A stretch of 64,000 nt of DNA from Celoporthe dispersa (taxonomy: Eukaryota; Ascomycota; Sordariomycetes; Diaporthales; Cryphonectriaceae), in NCBI GenBank assembly GCA_016584495.1, contig WAID01000004.1, positions 3,038,001 through 3,102,000 of the forward strand, written 5' to 3'. The notes under the pieces were generated by a model, which was not told the origin of the DNA, did no database searches, and saw nothing but the letters and a program-made list of their open reading frames with translations. Position numbers and translations under genes: made by a program. This document shows, in pieces, positions 46,362 to 57,600 of the stretch; the first letter of the stretch is position 1, and each line of letters begins with the position of its first letter.

Positions 46362-48001
46362 TCACCTCACCACGCCCTTTTCTCTTAGGCTAGTAATTTG
46401 AGTCTTGTCATATCCGAGATATTCCTTGAGCACCTCGTCCGTATGCTGACCCAAGGACGGCGGCGGAGTCCTGAGCCCAGGCCTGCTCCCCGAGAACTTC
46501 ATCGGCGTATTCACGAGCTTGATCGGACCGCACTCCTCATGATCAACCTCGATCACCATATTGCGCGCCTTTGTGTGCTCGTGGTTCAGTGTTCCCTGTA
46601 CATCGTTCACCGCGGCATAGGGCATGCCTCTGCCCTCAAACACCTCGAGCCATTCCTGGGTTGTCTTCTGTGTCGAGACCTTCTCGATCTCCGCCTCGAG
46701 CTCGTCCCTGTTCGCGACGCGCTGCGAGTTAATCTTAAACTTGGGGTTGTCCTTCCATTCTGGCCTTCCGAGGCCATCGCAGAGATGCCGAAGAGACGGT
46801 CGTTCCCGCCGCCGAAGAGAATATCACCGTCCTTGGTCTTGAAGGCCTTGTACGGAACGATGGATGCTGCTTGCTGTCAGCCGAGATCAAACTGTGCAAT
46901 CTTATACATGAGTCAAGGGAAAGGAAGAAAAAGAAGAAGAAGAAACAAAGGAAGCTTACGATGTGCGGTGCCCCATCTCCCAGTGTCCTTCTTCCCACTG
47001 ATGAGGCAGCTGCTCGCGATATTGGCCAGGGTGGCAGTCTGACAGTCGCTCAGGGCCACATCGAGGTGCTGGCCCTTGCCAGACTTCTGCCGAGAAAGCA
47101 AGGCTGCCATGATGCTATTGCTCGTGTACAGACCGGTCGTCAGGTCCGTTACGGCCACGCCGACCTTTACAGGCGGTCCGTCTCTGGTGCCCGTGATGTG
47201 CATCAGCCCGAACTCCGCCTCAACCATGACATCGTACCCGGCGCGTTGTGAGTACGGACCAGTCTGTCCGTACCCAGTGATGGAGGCGTAGATGAGCCCA
47301 GGGTTGATCTTGTGGATGGTCTCAAAGTCAAGACCGTACTTCTTCAGCGCGCCTGAAATGTAGTTCTCCACGAGGATATCACACTTGGCCGCGAGCTTAT
47401 GCAGGATGTCAACACCCGCTGGGTCCTGGAAGGACAAGGCTAAAGATTTCTTGTTTCTGTTGACCTGTTGGTCTCATCGTCAGTTGCCGTGCATGCTTCG
47501 GCACGCGGGAGAAAACGAGTCAACTGCTCACACCTAGGAAGTATGCTGCTTCTCCAGGGCCCCCGTGTTTCGAGTCGGCCTTGTACTGAGCATATGGAGG
47601 ACCCCATGCGCGGGTATCATCTCCACGGACAGGGTGTTCGATCTTGATCACCTCGGCGCTGTAATGCGAGGTCTCAGTGAGGGCTCGTCGTACCTGAGTG
47701 AAACTGGACGATAGGGAGAGACTCTTACCCAAGGTCGCCTAGTATCTGAGTACAATATGGCTGCGGGACTGATAGTCAGCAATGATCCGGCTCTAGGGGC
47801 GGACCAAATGGCAACCTTACTCCGGCCAAGACTCGGGTCATGTCCAGGACTCGGTATCCCTCCAGAGGAAGCAGCCCAGCAGCAGCCGTCGATGAGTGCC
47901 GAAACCCAGAGTGACTGCGGCCCACGCTCAGGTTGTGGGTTCGGCACAGCTGCAAGCCTCTTGCTACTGTCAATACACGGCTCACGCTATTCGTCGCCAT
48001 G
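46362..48001 (-). CDS. CoA-transferase family III (SUGCT-like), mitochondrial
   Basis: Five exons (48001-47822, 47761-47730, 47658-47532, 47464-46960, 46866-46362) encode about 449 aa. The second exon has only 32 nt. Residues 1-45 are Arg/Ser/His-rich with almost no acids, fitting a mitochondrial presequence. The family core is clear: VLDMTRVLAGPYCTQILGDL, GAEVIKIEHPVRGDDTR, WGPPYAQ, CDILVENYISGALKKYG, SITGYGQTGPYSQRAGYD, GVAVTDLTTGLY and RWGTAH. Order and motifs resemble human SUGCT, which moves CoA from succinyl-CoA to glutarate, more than oxalate CoA-transferases. One base appears missing at about 46779-46785, after FGGGNDRLFGI. The assignment to glutarate metabolism is inference. Confidence 0.9.
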
Positions 48002-49422
48002 TTCACACGTATTGGACTCGCTGCACCACTCTGCAACGGGTTGTCGGTACGTAGCTGCCAAACAAAGCGTATGTACTGCACTGCCGCAGCGTCTGGGGGG
48101 GCGGAGATGCAGCGGCGGTGGCAGCGATGCCGGTGCCAAGGAGTGAGCCGAGGCCCACTATTGACGGGACATGCAGGCCAGTAGGCCAGTATCTTAAGTA
48201 CTTACCCTGCCACACCCGCCAAGGCTGCCGCTCACACCCACTAATGCTGCCGAGCTGAGTGGCCTCGGCATTTCGCGGCCGGTTATTACTTGGATTTTTT
48301 CTCGAAGGATTCCCGGATCACGACAGACATTCCCAGAATCGATGTCAGGAGAGGATGAATCAATAAGTTCCTTTGGAATAGCAATCGAGTGTTTGCCCCT
48401 AAGCCTTCCATGTATGTGTCCCGGTCATAGCCACAAACTACACAGAGACATCAGGAATATATATGCCTACCTGGCCGAACCCTCCATAGCTCGAAATCAT
48501 ATATTGCTCTCTCACCCGTACGGATGGCACCATATGCATGTGTACAACTGTGGTATTACTATTAGTAACAGTAAACATATCTGCAGGCTCGAAGATAGCC
48601 AGACAATAAGACCGGAGAGCACGGCAGAGGGCAACAAAATTTGGAAATAATTAGTAGCATCTTGTGTGAATTGACACTACTCACCTACACCGGGCTTTCA
48701 TGAGTAGTTCCCAGCTTTAGTTACCCTTCGTAAAACTATCTCCACGTTCAAATGTTGAATGGACGAATGAGTTGACAAGGAAAACAACAAGGACCTGGAT
48801 AGTCCTTATCTTGTCCTTCTCTAGTTGATGTGCTACGCAGGTTGCCGCTCTCCCAGCCGCCTGCCTCGTAATCTACCACTTATCACCCCAGAATACTCTT
48901 GTATCTTGGGTAATTACAAACTCGAGATGCTTTGAAATACACGCTATAGTACAGTATGCACCTGCACTCATATCACAACACCTTTTGAGATACGCAGGCC
49001 TTGGCCCTCACGACTGGCGGGTCTATTTTTTCCGTCCGCCTGCCTTCTCAACGTCCCACATCTGTTGTATCCATCCGGGCAGTACTAGCTGGCTGTGTGA
49101 TTCATGCCTGTCTCGAACGATACGGTTCCTAATGGTTGTCGTCGTTCACACCTTTCAAGGCTCCTGGCCGAGACTATCTGATGACTTTTAACTGGAACAG
49201 GAAGGCAAAAGTATTGATCTGGCTGAAGTGAGGGCTGTGTGCTATACTAAATCTAAATCAACAGAGATATCCCAGTCGCCAAGATATCCTGAACCTTGCC
49301 CAAGTTGATCCCTGGCTGGCGTGACCTGGCTGATCAGCCTAAGGTCCAGTGTCCCACCGCACCATGGAACGTTGACAGGCTGACATCTCCACACAGAGGA
49401 CGATAGGACTCGTGTTCGGCCG

Positions 49423-49436
49423 CCCCCCCCCCCCCC
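49423..49436 (+). repeat. Poly-C tract (C14)
   Basis: Fourteen consecutive C residues lie within noncoding DNA. The exact length is unreliable given the homopolymer indels elsewhere in this window. Confidence 0.8.
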
Positions 49437-49711
49437 AGCGGCTATTTCCATGATGATCATGCGAAATCAATCAGGCGGAGAGGAGGGTCGGCGCTTCTTC
49501 ATGATGAATTATATGGGTTTGACCTGAGAATTTCAAGGGCTGACCGAGGCCGAGCTTGAGATGAGTACGCACGTATGTCACAGCTGGTCGTTTTGCCCGC
49601 GGAAGACACGATGGTCCCCTCAGCGCCCGCGGGTGCCAGGTGCATCACACGCACACTAGACAGTACGAGCGAACATTGTAGTGGCAGGATGGGTACATGT
49701 GTGTTTTTTTT

Positions 49712-49737
49712 GGGGGGGAGGAGGGGGAGGGGAGGGG
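49712..49737 (+). repeat. G-run cluster, potential G-quadruplex
   Basis: Runs of 7, 5, 4 and 4 guanines (with shorter GG runs) separated by single A residues or short spacers follow a T8 run. This meets the usual four-tract G-quadruplex pattern. It lies in noncoding DNA about 0.8 kb upstream of the eqolisin gene; any role is unknown. Confidence 0.7.
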
Positions 49738-50389
49738 CTTTTGCCACCCCCTCATGCCAGTCCTATATCACGTCTTTGATAACGAAAGATGTTGTCCATC
49801 TTGGCGAAGTGGCGTGCGAACAAATCATGAGGCTGTTCCTGAGGAAAAGGACAGTCCACGAAAAAGGCCTCGGCAGGCCGGCTGGCAGCCCAGTCCGATC
49901 TCAGCTTGGCCTACTTATCATCCCAAGCAACAGCCGGAACAAACCATGCGCGCAGTAAAGATGGGTGGTTGATAGAAGGATTCTAGAGGCATCACGTTGC
50001 AGTATACCGTGGTACCCACCACCCTTTTCAGGGTGTGGTCTCGAGCTCGAATTGGTTGTCTCTGCGGCTTGGCGTGCCTAGGCAATTAAGCTTGATTTAA
50101 AGCTTGCCCCAAATGCTGTGTAGACGGGCCAAATTCGTCAATCGGGAAGGTAGTAGTGCATAATGCTGGGTGAGGTTCACATTTTGATCCAGATATTCTC
50201 TCCGCACCCACATCATCTGGACAAATTCGAGAGTGTCGTGCTGATAACCAGTCTGGTAGGGTGTCACACGTATCGGCCTGGGCCGCCTCAGTATTAATTA
50301 CCATGTACCATAGTGTCTATAGAGCGTGGCAGTCTGTCTAATCTATATCAGCAGGCCCTTTGATACCATAAATGTGAACACGAAAAAGA

Positions 50390-50397
50390 TATAAAAG
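50390..50397 (+). promoter_or_regulatory. TATA-like box of the eqolisin gene
   Basis: A TATAAAAG sequence lies about 160 nt upstream of the ATG at 50551, followed by a C/T-rich leader. It is a good TATA match at a plausible distance for a regulated secreted enzyme. Confidence 0.5.
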
Positions 50398-50550
50398 CAC
50401 GATGATCTCCTCATCGAGGATCATGTTTCCCGAGTTCACTCTGCGTGACAGCCCCCAGCGCATTGCCTGACAGAGCCTCCTCGTGATTATCTTGCACCTC
50501 CTTCAGCTCCTAACTCTTTTGGTCATCTCCCTCGTCCTCACCTTGTCAAG

Positions 50551-51523
50551 ATGAAGTACGCCACCATCTTTACCGCCCTCCTCGGAGCCAACGCGGCCCT
50601 TGGTGCTCGTTTCACCGAGAGACGTCGCGAGCGCAATGAGGCCCGCCTCGCCCGTCGCCAGAGCTCAGTTCGTCTCCCTGCCACGGACAGCCAAGGTCTG
50701 CAGATCGACGCCGCCGAGTCCCACAATGACACCTCCCACGTCGAGTACTCGTCCAACTGGGCCGGTGCGGTGCTCATCGGCTCTGGCTACAAGTCAGTGA
50801 CCGGAACCTTTGTCGTTCCGACCCCCAAGTCTGCTGGGAGCAGCACCACCGAGGTACGTATATTTACATGCGGTCACCCTACCCTTGCCTCGAAACAGGA
50901 GGGTTCGCTTATATAGGTTTATACTTAGTATGCTGCTTCTGCCTGGGTTGGTATCGACGGAGACACTGCCACCAACTCCATCCTCCAGACTGGCGTCGAC
51001 TTCTACGTCAAGGGATCCACGGTCAGCTATGACGCTTGGTACGAGTGGTACCCGGACTACGCGTGAGTGTTGCCCCATCAAACAACTTTCCCATCCAAAC
51101 ACATACACACACACACACAAGGTTCATGCTGACGCAAGTCTTGTCCGCAGTTATGACTTCTCTGGCATCAGCATCTCCGCTGGGGACACAATCACCGTCA
51201 CCGTCACGGCCACGTCCACCACCAGCGGCACTGCTGTCGTCAAGAACGTCACCAAGGGCACCTCTGTCACCCACACCTTCACCTCCCAGAGCCGGGCCCT
51301 GCAGGAGCTCAACGCCGAGTGGATCGTCGAGGACTTCGAGGAGAACGGCGCTCTTGTGCCCTTCGCCAACTTTGGCACCGTCACCTTCACCGGTGCCTCT
51401 GCTAGCACCTCGTCCGGAAGCGTTACGCCCGCCGGCGCCACCATTATTGATATCGAGCAGAACGGAGACGTCCTGACGAGCGTCTCCGTGTCTGGCAGCA
51501 CTGTGACCGTCAAGTACGTTTGA
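50551..51523 (+). CDS. Eqolisin (G1 glutamic) peptidase, secreted
   Basis: Three exons (50551-50853, 50929-51062, 51151-51523) encode 269 aa with an intact frame. Residues 1-18 (MKYATIFTALLGANAALG) form a signal peptide. A short Arg/Glu-rich propeptide follows, and the mature enzyme starts near SSNWAGAVL. The G1 family motifs are complete: VTGTFVVP, WVGIDGDT, ILQTGVDF with the catalytic Gln, YDAWYEWYPDYA, and NAEWIVEDFE with the catalytic Glu. These acid peptidases, related to scytalidoglutamic peptidase and aspergillopepsin II, digest protein outside the cell at low pH. The second intron contains a (CA)n tract. Unlike the two-chain aspergillopepsin II, no long intervening peptide is seen. 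Confidence 0.95.
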
Positions 51524-51913
51524 GAGCGCTGACATAACTCGTGCTTCTTGAGGAGAGGGAAAGCGTTGGGGGTGGAGGAGGGAGGGGAGTCAAAGGGGGC
51601 CGATAGTATGGCATGTTGAGGACATATTCACTACGAAGGCACCTGGTATACTAGGCTGTCATTCCTTTCATACGGAACCGGTCCAGATGTTTCCGGCCCA
51701 ATTGGACATAATTACTCAGCGACACCTTAGTTGTATAGTCTATTTCGAATCTATACCTGGACATGCATACTTATATTGCCAACCTCTACGCAAAAAACGA
51801 TAATGAAGTCACTACCACGTTTCACTAAAGCCCAACTCCATCTCTTCTCCTGCTTTAGAAAATTCCATCATGTACCTAGCGTACGAGTTATGTAATCTAA
51901 CACTCTCTCTGCC
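51524..51913. other. Convergent intergenic region
   Basis: These are the 3' flanks of the eqolisin gene (+) and the zincin-like gene (-). No further feature is recognised in 390 nt. Confidence 0.45.
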
Positions 51914-54900
51914 TTAATATCGGCGTTGGTACTTCCAAGATCCTCTTGCATGGCCTTCTCTGGATATCCGACCCCGAAGCTTGTTCTTCACATAGCCCGT
52001 TGTCGTACTGCTGCGTTTCGCCTGCGCTCGTGCTTTACGATGCTGCTCCTCTTGTGCATCTGTGTCCTCGGCTGGGCGCCCTCCCTGTTGCTCTTCCTGC
52101 TGCTGCTCCTCTTGCATGTCCGTATCCTCACCCAGGGCTGCCCTCGCCCGGTCGATAGTGTCTCTTACAGCTTGCGGCACGGCCTCCTCGTTCAGCATCC
52201 CCGAAGACAGTAGCTGCTGAATATGACCCCGTACCATCGCCTGCATAAACTCTTCCATAGCAGCTTTCCTCGTCTCTTCGGGGGTCTTTTCGCCTCGCCG
52301 GACCTCTTGTTCCTCAATATAGACCTCGATGCAAGTTATCCAGGTCATCATCAGGTTTCTGACATTCGGGTCCGTCACACGCGACATTTCGGCCTGCGCG
52401 GCAGGAAACAGGCGATCTGCGGATTCGTTCGCCTGCAGCCTCAAAGCCTTCACTGTGTCTAGTCGGCCCAGATCCTGTCGAGGGCTGTCTTCGATGTAAT
52501 CAGGCTCCAGGACATCGATCATCTCGCTGAGATTTTCCCTAATCGCATCAAGGCTCCCAAGTAGTCGACGGTGATCGGATGCGGCCTGGTCCATTCTGTC
52601 GCGAGCCGCGAGAATATAGGCCCACCCTTCATGGTTCTGGTTCCCTAATGCGGCGAGGATTTTCTCCCACACTTTGGTTTCTGACCTGTCTTGCTGGTCG
52701 GACGAGTCGCTTGTCACACTGAAATCGCCCTCGACCTGAAGAAGGGTCATGACCGGCCGGAGAGTTTGCAGCCCCGAGCTTAACTCCTCCATATAACGGG
52801 CATGGATCCGTACACGCTCGCTGTATCTCTGTTTGTGGTACGACCCAATCAGGCTGAGATAGTGCTGTATGTTACGACCGACAATCTGAAGAAATTCGAG
52901 CATACTCTCGATTCCTTGTCTCAGGCCCCTCGTGATCCCGTCCAGGACCTCTTCTACAGTCGGGTTGGTCATACCGACAGTAAACACCATCTGGTCACCC
53001 AGTACATCCGCAAAACCGTTTCGGACAAGCTGATAGTGTTCTGTAGTTGTAAAGGACATCCTGCCCATTTTGAAGAGGTTGTGTTGCCAGGTGGTCTGCT
53101 CGTGATAGAGCTGTCTTCGAAACATCTTTCCCTCGGCTGCTCGGATTGTGCGATCCCTAAGAACCGCAGCAAGAATACTTTGACTTGGTCAGTAATATTA
53201 TCTTGGCTAAGCTCCTGCTGATACCAGGCCTTGGTCGCCATATGAGCCATGCTAAGATAATCTGGCATCACCTCCACAAGACCTAGTATCCTTAGGCAGA
53301 GTAGGTATGAGACAGCTGCTTTCGGAGGCATAACTTACTCATGTTTGAACAAGGTCATCATCTCCCACCCCTCGAGGAGAAAGCCAGCCAACTTCTTGCT
53401 TCTGAGGGACTTGCCTAACAAATCACCGAGAGCGTTGGCATCATCCATACCTTGCCAAGCGGTACGCAAGAGTCCCCAGGAGGTAGGAATTGTGTTGCCG
53501 TCGTCACCTGTCGGATAAGGTAACATCCGGAGGGCTTGATAGCCGAACCTTTGTTGATCTTGCCACCATTCTGTCCAATGGTTGGTTTTCAGCTCTTTGC
53601 CTTGACTCACAACCTTCGTAAGATGAGGCCGTACCTTGTCTAAAGAACTTCGTTATTTTGTTGAGAGGAATAGGCCACGAGGTATTGGACGCAGGTGTGG
53701 GCTCCCCTATCAGCCGATTACTGTACGGATCATCCCCAGAAGAATACCTTTCATTCACTTGATCCCACAGCCACGGCTCCTGGTGTCGAACTGGCCAGCT
53801 CCTAAGCGCACAGATGGACGACCAGACCTGGTGGCTGACATAGCTGAGGGATTTAACTCCACCACCCCAGATCTGTATGCAAATTCAACGTCAGTTAACA
53901 GTTCTCCCGCGGATGAAGAGTACTTAGGTAGTTGCTACTATGCGAGGCTTGTTGATGACGCGAATGTGGCGCGCCCGGGAGGAGCCAGCTTAGACTTCTC
54001 CTGTTACAGTGTTTCTGCCGAGTGGGTTACTTTACCTGTGCTTCAAGATTGATACCCTCTTCAGCATATTCCTTGTTCTCAAAACTGGAACTCGTCAGCT
54101 TCCCTGCACAGAAGACATACTGCCTGCTGCATAGTTGCCTAATGCTGCTGCTCGTAATGATCTTGGGCAGTCCGGCATGCATGCAGGTGCGCAAGATCGC
54201 GCGGGTGATAGTTAAGACTCACAAGAAGGTGTCTTGATTGCCGCCGTCGAACATCTCGTCGCAGAGCTGCCGAAGACAATCCTTCTGCTCTTGGCTGGCG
54301 GAGAATCCACATGCATCCAGGCGGTCAGGATCATGAAGGATGTATGCGTGAACATCTGATACAATTACGCCTGGGGTCAGACACTTGACAACTGATTAAA
54401 CCATACTCTCATGATGACAATACAAGTCTAGAGAGGATAAACAGCATCAGGACCATGTGCTCAAGGTTTGGGCTTTTTGGAGTGTTTCCTCCCCCTCCCC
54501 CCTCCCCGAGAGTTGGCATTGCCCACCGCGGCTTGAACTTACTCTTTACAGCATGCTTGTAGAAGTTAGCCCTTGCGTTGCTTGTGGTATAGAAGCGGTT
54601 TCATATAGAAAAGTACCAGGGAAAGCATACACCTAGCTCGTGAAGGAGAGTAACTGCCAGTTGCATACGGAAGCCGGCCTTCTCGCTCTCTGAGTATATC
54701 GGATTTATGAGAGGCCAGATAGTTGTTGCGCTGAGGAGAATCACGGAACTGATATGACCTTTCCCGACCCATAAATTGTAGCCCAGTTCTGTGGCTCCAG
54801 GTCCCGACGTTATGGTAAGTCGCATACCTAATGCAACGAAGGTCATCAGCGGAGAAGAGGTTCCTGTAGCACAAGAGACCTTACTTGATCGTAGGATGCT

Positions 54901-55854
54901 GACTACGGCTTCTTGGGAAGGGAACTTCAACAGCTTCAGCCACAGTGCAGCGAGGTACTGATGAGAAGGTGCGGGTCAGTCTTTGTTTTGTAGAAGGGGC
55001 ACTCGTGAAAGGCCCAAGTCGGTCCTCGTAGTGCTGAGTGTGCATCTATAAGCACGTACCATCTGTTCCTCATCCTCCTCCAACCAGACCGACACATAAT
55101 TCTTGCCTGGAGAAGGTCGAGGATCTCTATCGTAAGGCACTGGACGCAGATGGTATAACGACGTGACTGCGTCCCAGTAAGGGTGCCCAGAGCGGAGGAC
55201 GCGCGTCACCATCTGCAAGACTGGCTTCACTGCTGACCAGATGCGGTTATCCGTCTGTGTAGACTCCCGCATCATTAGGTGATACCCACAAGACAAGGTT
55301 GAGGTGCTGGAGGATTGAGTGTAAAGAGAAACGCACCATGCTATACTCTCCTTGCGAGCCGTCAATATTCCACCACGTCTTGTCACTGAACCCGTAGCGT
55401 TCCGCAGTCGTTGGAGATCCTTCGTCGTCCCACAGAGTCTGGGACCAGCGGTCACGAGAAAACATCCTTGGTTGAGGCTCATCAGCTTTCTGCAGGCCAT
55501 TATTGTGAAGAAACGACCGGCAATCACGGACCAGGCGGAAGAGAGCCAATAACTTACGGGTCAATATCCTCATCAGAGACATCGGCTTGCAGATCAGGCG
55601 GGTTGAGGGGTAGTTCTGGGTTATGTGCACCTGCAGCCTCTAACTGAGGCCAGGTTTAATAATCACTGGCTTAGCGAGCGACTCTGACGATGTCACTTGT
55701 CCCGTGGGCTGTTATGACTTACTTCTGCAGTGGTATAGCCATTGAAGGCATGGATCTGATACGCCTCCTCAAGGCCTATATCGCGCTCTGGAGGATTCTG
55801 CAGGCCTGAAGAGGGCGGAGGCAGACGCGACTTGGTATCGTGGGTCGGAGTCAT
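51914..55854 (-). CDS. Large zincin-like protein with HELGH motif, unknown function
   Basis: Twelve exons join in phase to about 958 aa: 55854-55723, 55643-55558, 55466-55337, 55254-55060, 54957-54885, 54827-54631, 54555-54543, 54355-54223, 54084-54036, 53872-53339, 53290-53225, 53183-51914. Exon 6 ends at HELG and a 13-nt exon adds HAVK, so splicing creates HELGH at residues 268-272. An ENKEYAEEG segment about 50 residues later could give the third zinc ligand. The hydrophobic stretch before it (ISSVILLSATTIWPLI) may pack in the core. From about residue 335 the chain is largely helical (SILAAVLRDRTIRAAEGKMF and MSFTTTEHYQLV) and ends in an E/Q-rich then basic tail. One extra base at about 53641 shifts the frame in exon 10. 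The 41-nt intron at 53224-53184 is unusually short and could be another indel. It may be a peptidase; I recognise no named family. Confidence 0.7.
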
Positions 55855-56016
55855 TTGCGAATATCCTACCACATTTTCAGGCGCATCGGGATGTATACCA
55901 AAGCGTCTTCAGAAGAAGAAAAAAGAAAGAAAACTCATGTCAACTTGGAGAGCACGGCCACACACTTTTTTTTCCTTTTTTCTTCTTTTTGCGGGGAGGT
56001 ACGGGGGAGGAAGTGA

Positions 56017-56550
56017 TCAATCGTACTGAGCATATTGTGTTGGGAACCTCTCCTGGTCCACCGGCAGGATGGCAGGCCTCGCCGTGGCAAAGCTATCACC
56101 AAACATCCTCCGCTCCTTCGTCCCGTCCGGGCTGACCTCCATGGGCCATTTTGGATTCCATTGCGGATCCGTCCAGAACGGCACGTAATAACGAAGCCCC
56201 TTGTCCCGTGGCAGCCACCTGTTTGTGATGATGGACTCTCGCTCGGCGAGGATCCTGGTGAGCTGTAGGAGCGGGTCGTCCTCAAACAGCATACGAGGCG
56301 GGACATAATCGTATGGCCGGTGGTCCGGGGCATCAGAGTCGTTATCCGAGTTTGGGCTGGGGTCGTCTGGCGCGTGAGGGTCAAAAGCTGACGCCAGATC
56401 TTGCTGCGCGCCCTGTTGCTGTTCTTGATGTGGCTGCTCCTCATACTGCCCCGGTTCGTATTGCTGTCCTGCGTGTTGGTGAGCGATGTCCTCCTGAGCG
56501 ATGTCCTCTGCCGTCGACATATTGTCGCCATGCGAATTCTTTTGATCCAT
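56017..56550 (-). CDS. Hypothetical protein, acidic/Gln-rich N-terminus
   Basis: A single exon encodes 177 aa. Residues 1-75 are rich in Gln, Glu, Asp and His and probably disordered. The C-terminal half is better ordered in appearance, with PRMLFEDDPLLQLTRILAER followed by a Trp/Pro-rich stretch (VPFWTDPQWNPKWPMEV). It has no signal peptide or membrane helix. It ends 163 nt upstream of the zincin-like gene on the same strand, so the two might be related in function. I do not recognise a family. Confidence 0.6.
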   Translation of the reverse strand: MDQKNSHGDNMSTAEDIAQEDIAHQHAGQQYEPGQYEEQPHQEQQQGAQQDLASAFDPHAPDDPSPNSDNDSDAPDHRPYDYVPPRMLFEDDPLLQLTRILAERESIITNRWLPRDKGLRYYVPFWTDPQWNPKWPMEVSPDGTKERRMFGDSFATARPAILPVDQERFPTQYAQYD

Positions 56551-57600
56551 CTCCCGTGTTCATCCGTCACACTTCAGTCGCGTCTCCCGGACCCGAAAGC
56601 GTGCTCACTGAGCTGTCTCTTGCCACGGTGACGTCTTGCAGGATACATAAATATACACCTGGGATTTTCTCCTCCTCTCTCCCCCGTGCAAAGTTTCTTT
56701 GACCACCGACAGCCCAGTATTACTTCGCGTTTCCCACCGGAAGCGGCAAGAGGATGCACAAGACCAGTAAATAGTACCTCCCGCACAAAAAATGGAGAAC
56801 CAGCAAAAGCCCCGGGGACAACAAAGGCCTTTGTGCAGAAAGAACACCCGAAAAAGAGGAACTGTTAACGTCCTTCTCGAATCCTTGCCTGTGTGCATGG
56901 CCGTCGGGTCTGGCTGGTTGGGTTCCTCAGGGCTCTCCGATGCTGTGGTTTGTTCTACTTGAAAGTATGAGGCTGTTGTTGCCCAGCTAATGGCTTACTA
57001 GATATTACTCAAGTAAGGTAAGTACTTACCTGAGAACTAAGGTTCTTAATCAACCGAAGAAGCAGCGTCAATTCCTAGCTGATGTTATAGATTGTAAACA
57101 TGAAGAGCTTTGTATATTAGGCCATTAGCAAAGCGAGTAATATCAACAGGCGCTCTTCAAGAGAACCACCGGCCGTCGTGAATATTCACCAATCGCATTC
57201 ATACCCGTCGTCTCGATCCTCGTAATTATCTGGGCCGAGGCACGTCGACAGACACTGGGCCAGACCAGCTTGGTAGCCGCACAGAAGGCTTTAGCGGACC
57301 ATTTCTTCTGGCGAGCATCTTGACCACAACATAGAAGAGCTCGAGGCTGAATCCTATTGAGTTTCAACGCACACATATATTTTCTCAAGCCGGCAGTATC
57401 GAACAGACATGACCTAGGCTGACAGACCCACGAACCAACCCTCCCCCTTCTCCTCTCCCCCCGGTGCTATTTCAGCATGTCACCTCCATGTTGAGCAATT
57501 CGCCGCATACGAAATCGTTCCAAGGACGGGCTCATCAGGCGTATTGTTCTTGTGTGCGACGACACCTCCACCTACTCGACAACCAAGCCCTCAAGAGCCC
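56551..57600. other. Gene-free spacer of 1 kb
   Basis: This stretch lies between the BIR1 stop and the start of the hypothetical gene, both on the minus strand. ORFs here are short and featureless. It should contain the promoter of the hypothetical gene and the 3' UTR of BIR1. Confidence 0.4.

Larger units (their letters stand above)
48002..50550. other. Gene-free stretch of 2.5 kb
   Basis: No coding region is supported between the CoA-transferase start (-) and the eqolisin start (+). A 102-codon ORF at 48342-48650 has no recognised feature. The region contains a C14 run (49423-49436), a G-run cluster (49712-49737) and a TATA-like box near the eqolisin gene. Confidence 0.4.

Noticed and set aside
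48342..48650. 102-codon ORF upstream of the CoA-transferase gene
   Set aside because: It has no recognisable feature and no neighbouring exons of coding quality.
53184..53224. Alternative reading of the 41-nt zincin-like intron as continuous coding sequence
   Set aside because: The continuous frame runs into unrelated sequence and stops, while the spliced frame joins two good segments. It remains the weakest junction in the model, because 41 nt is very short.
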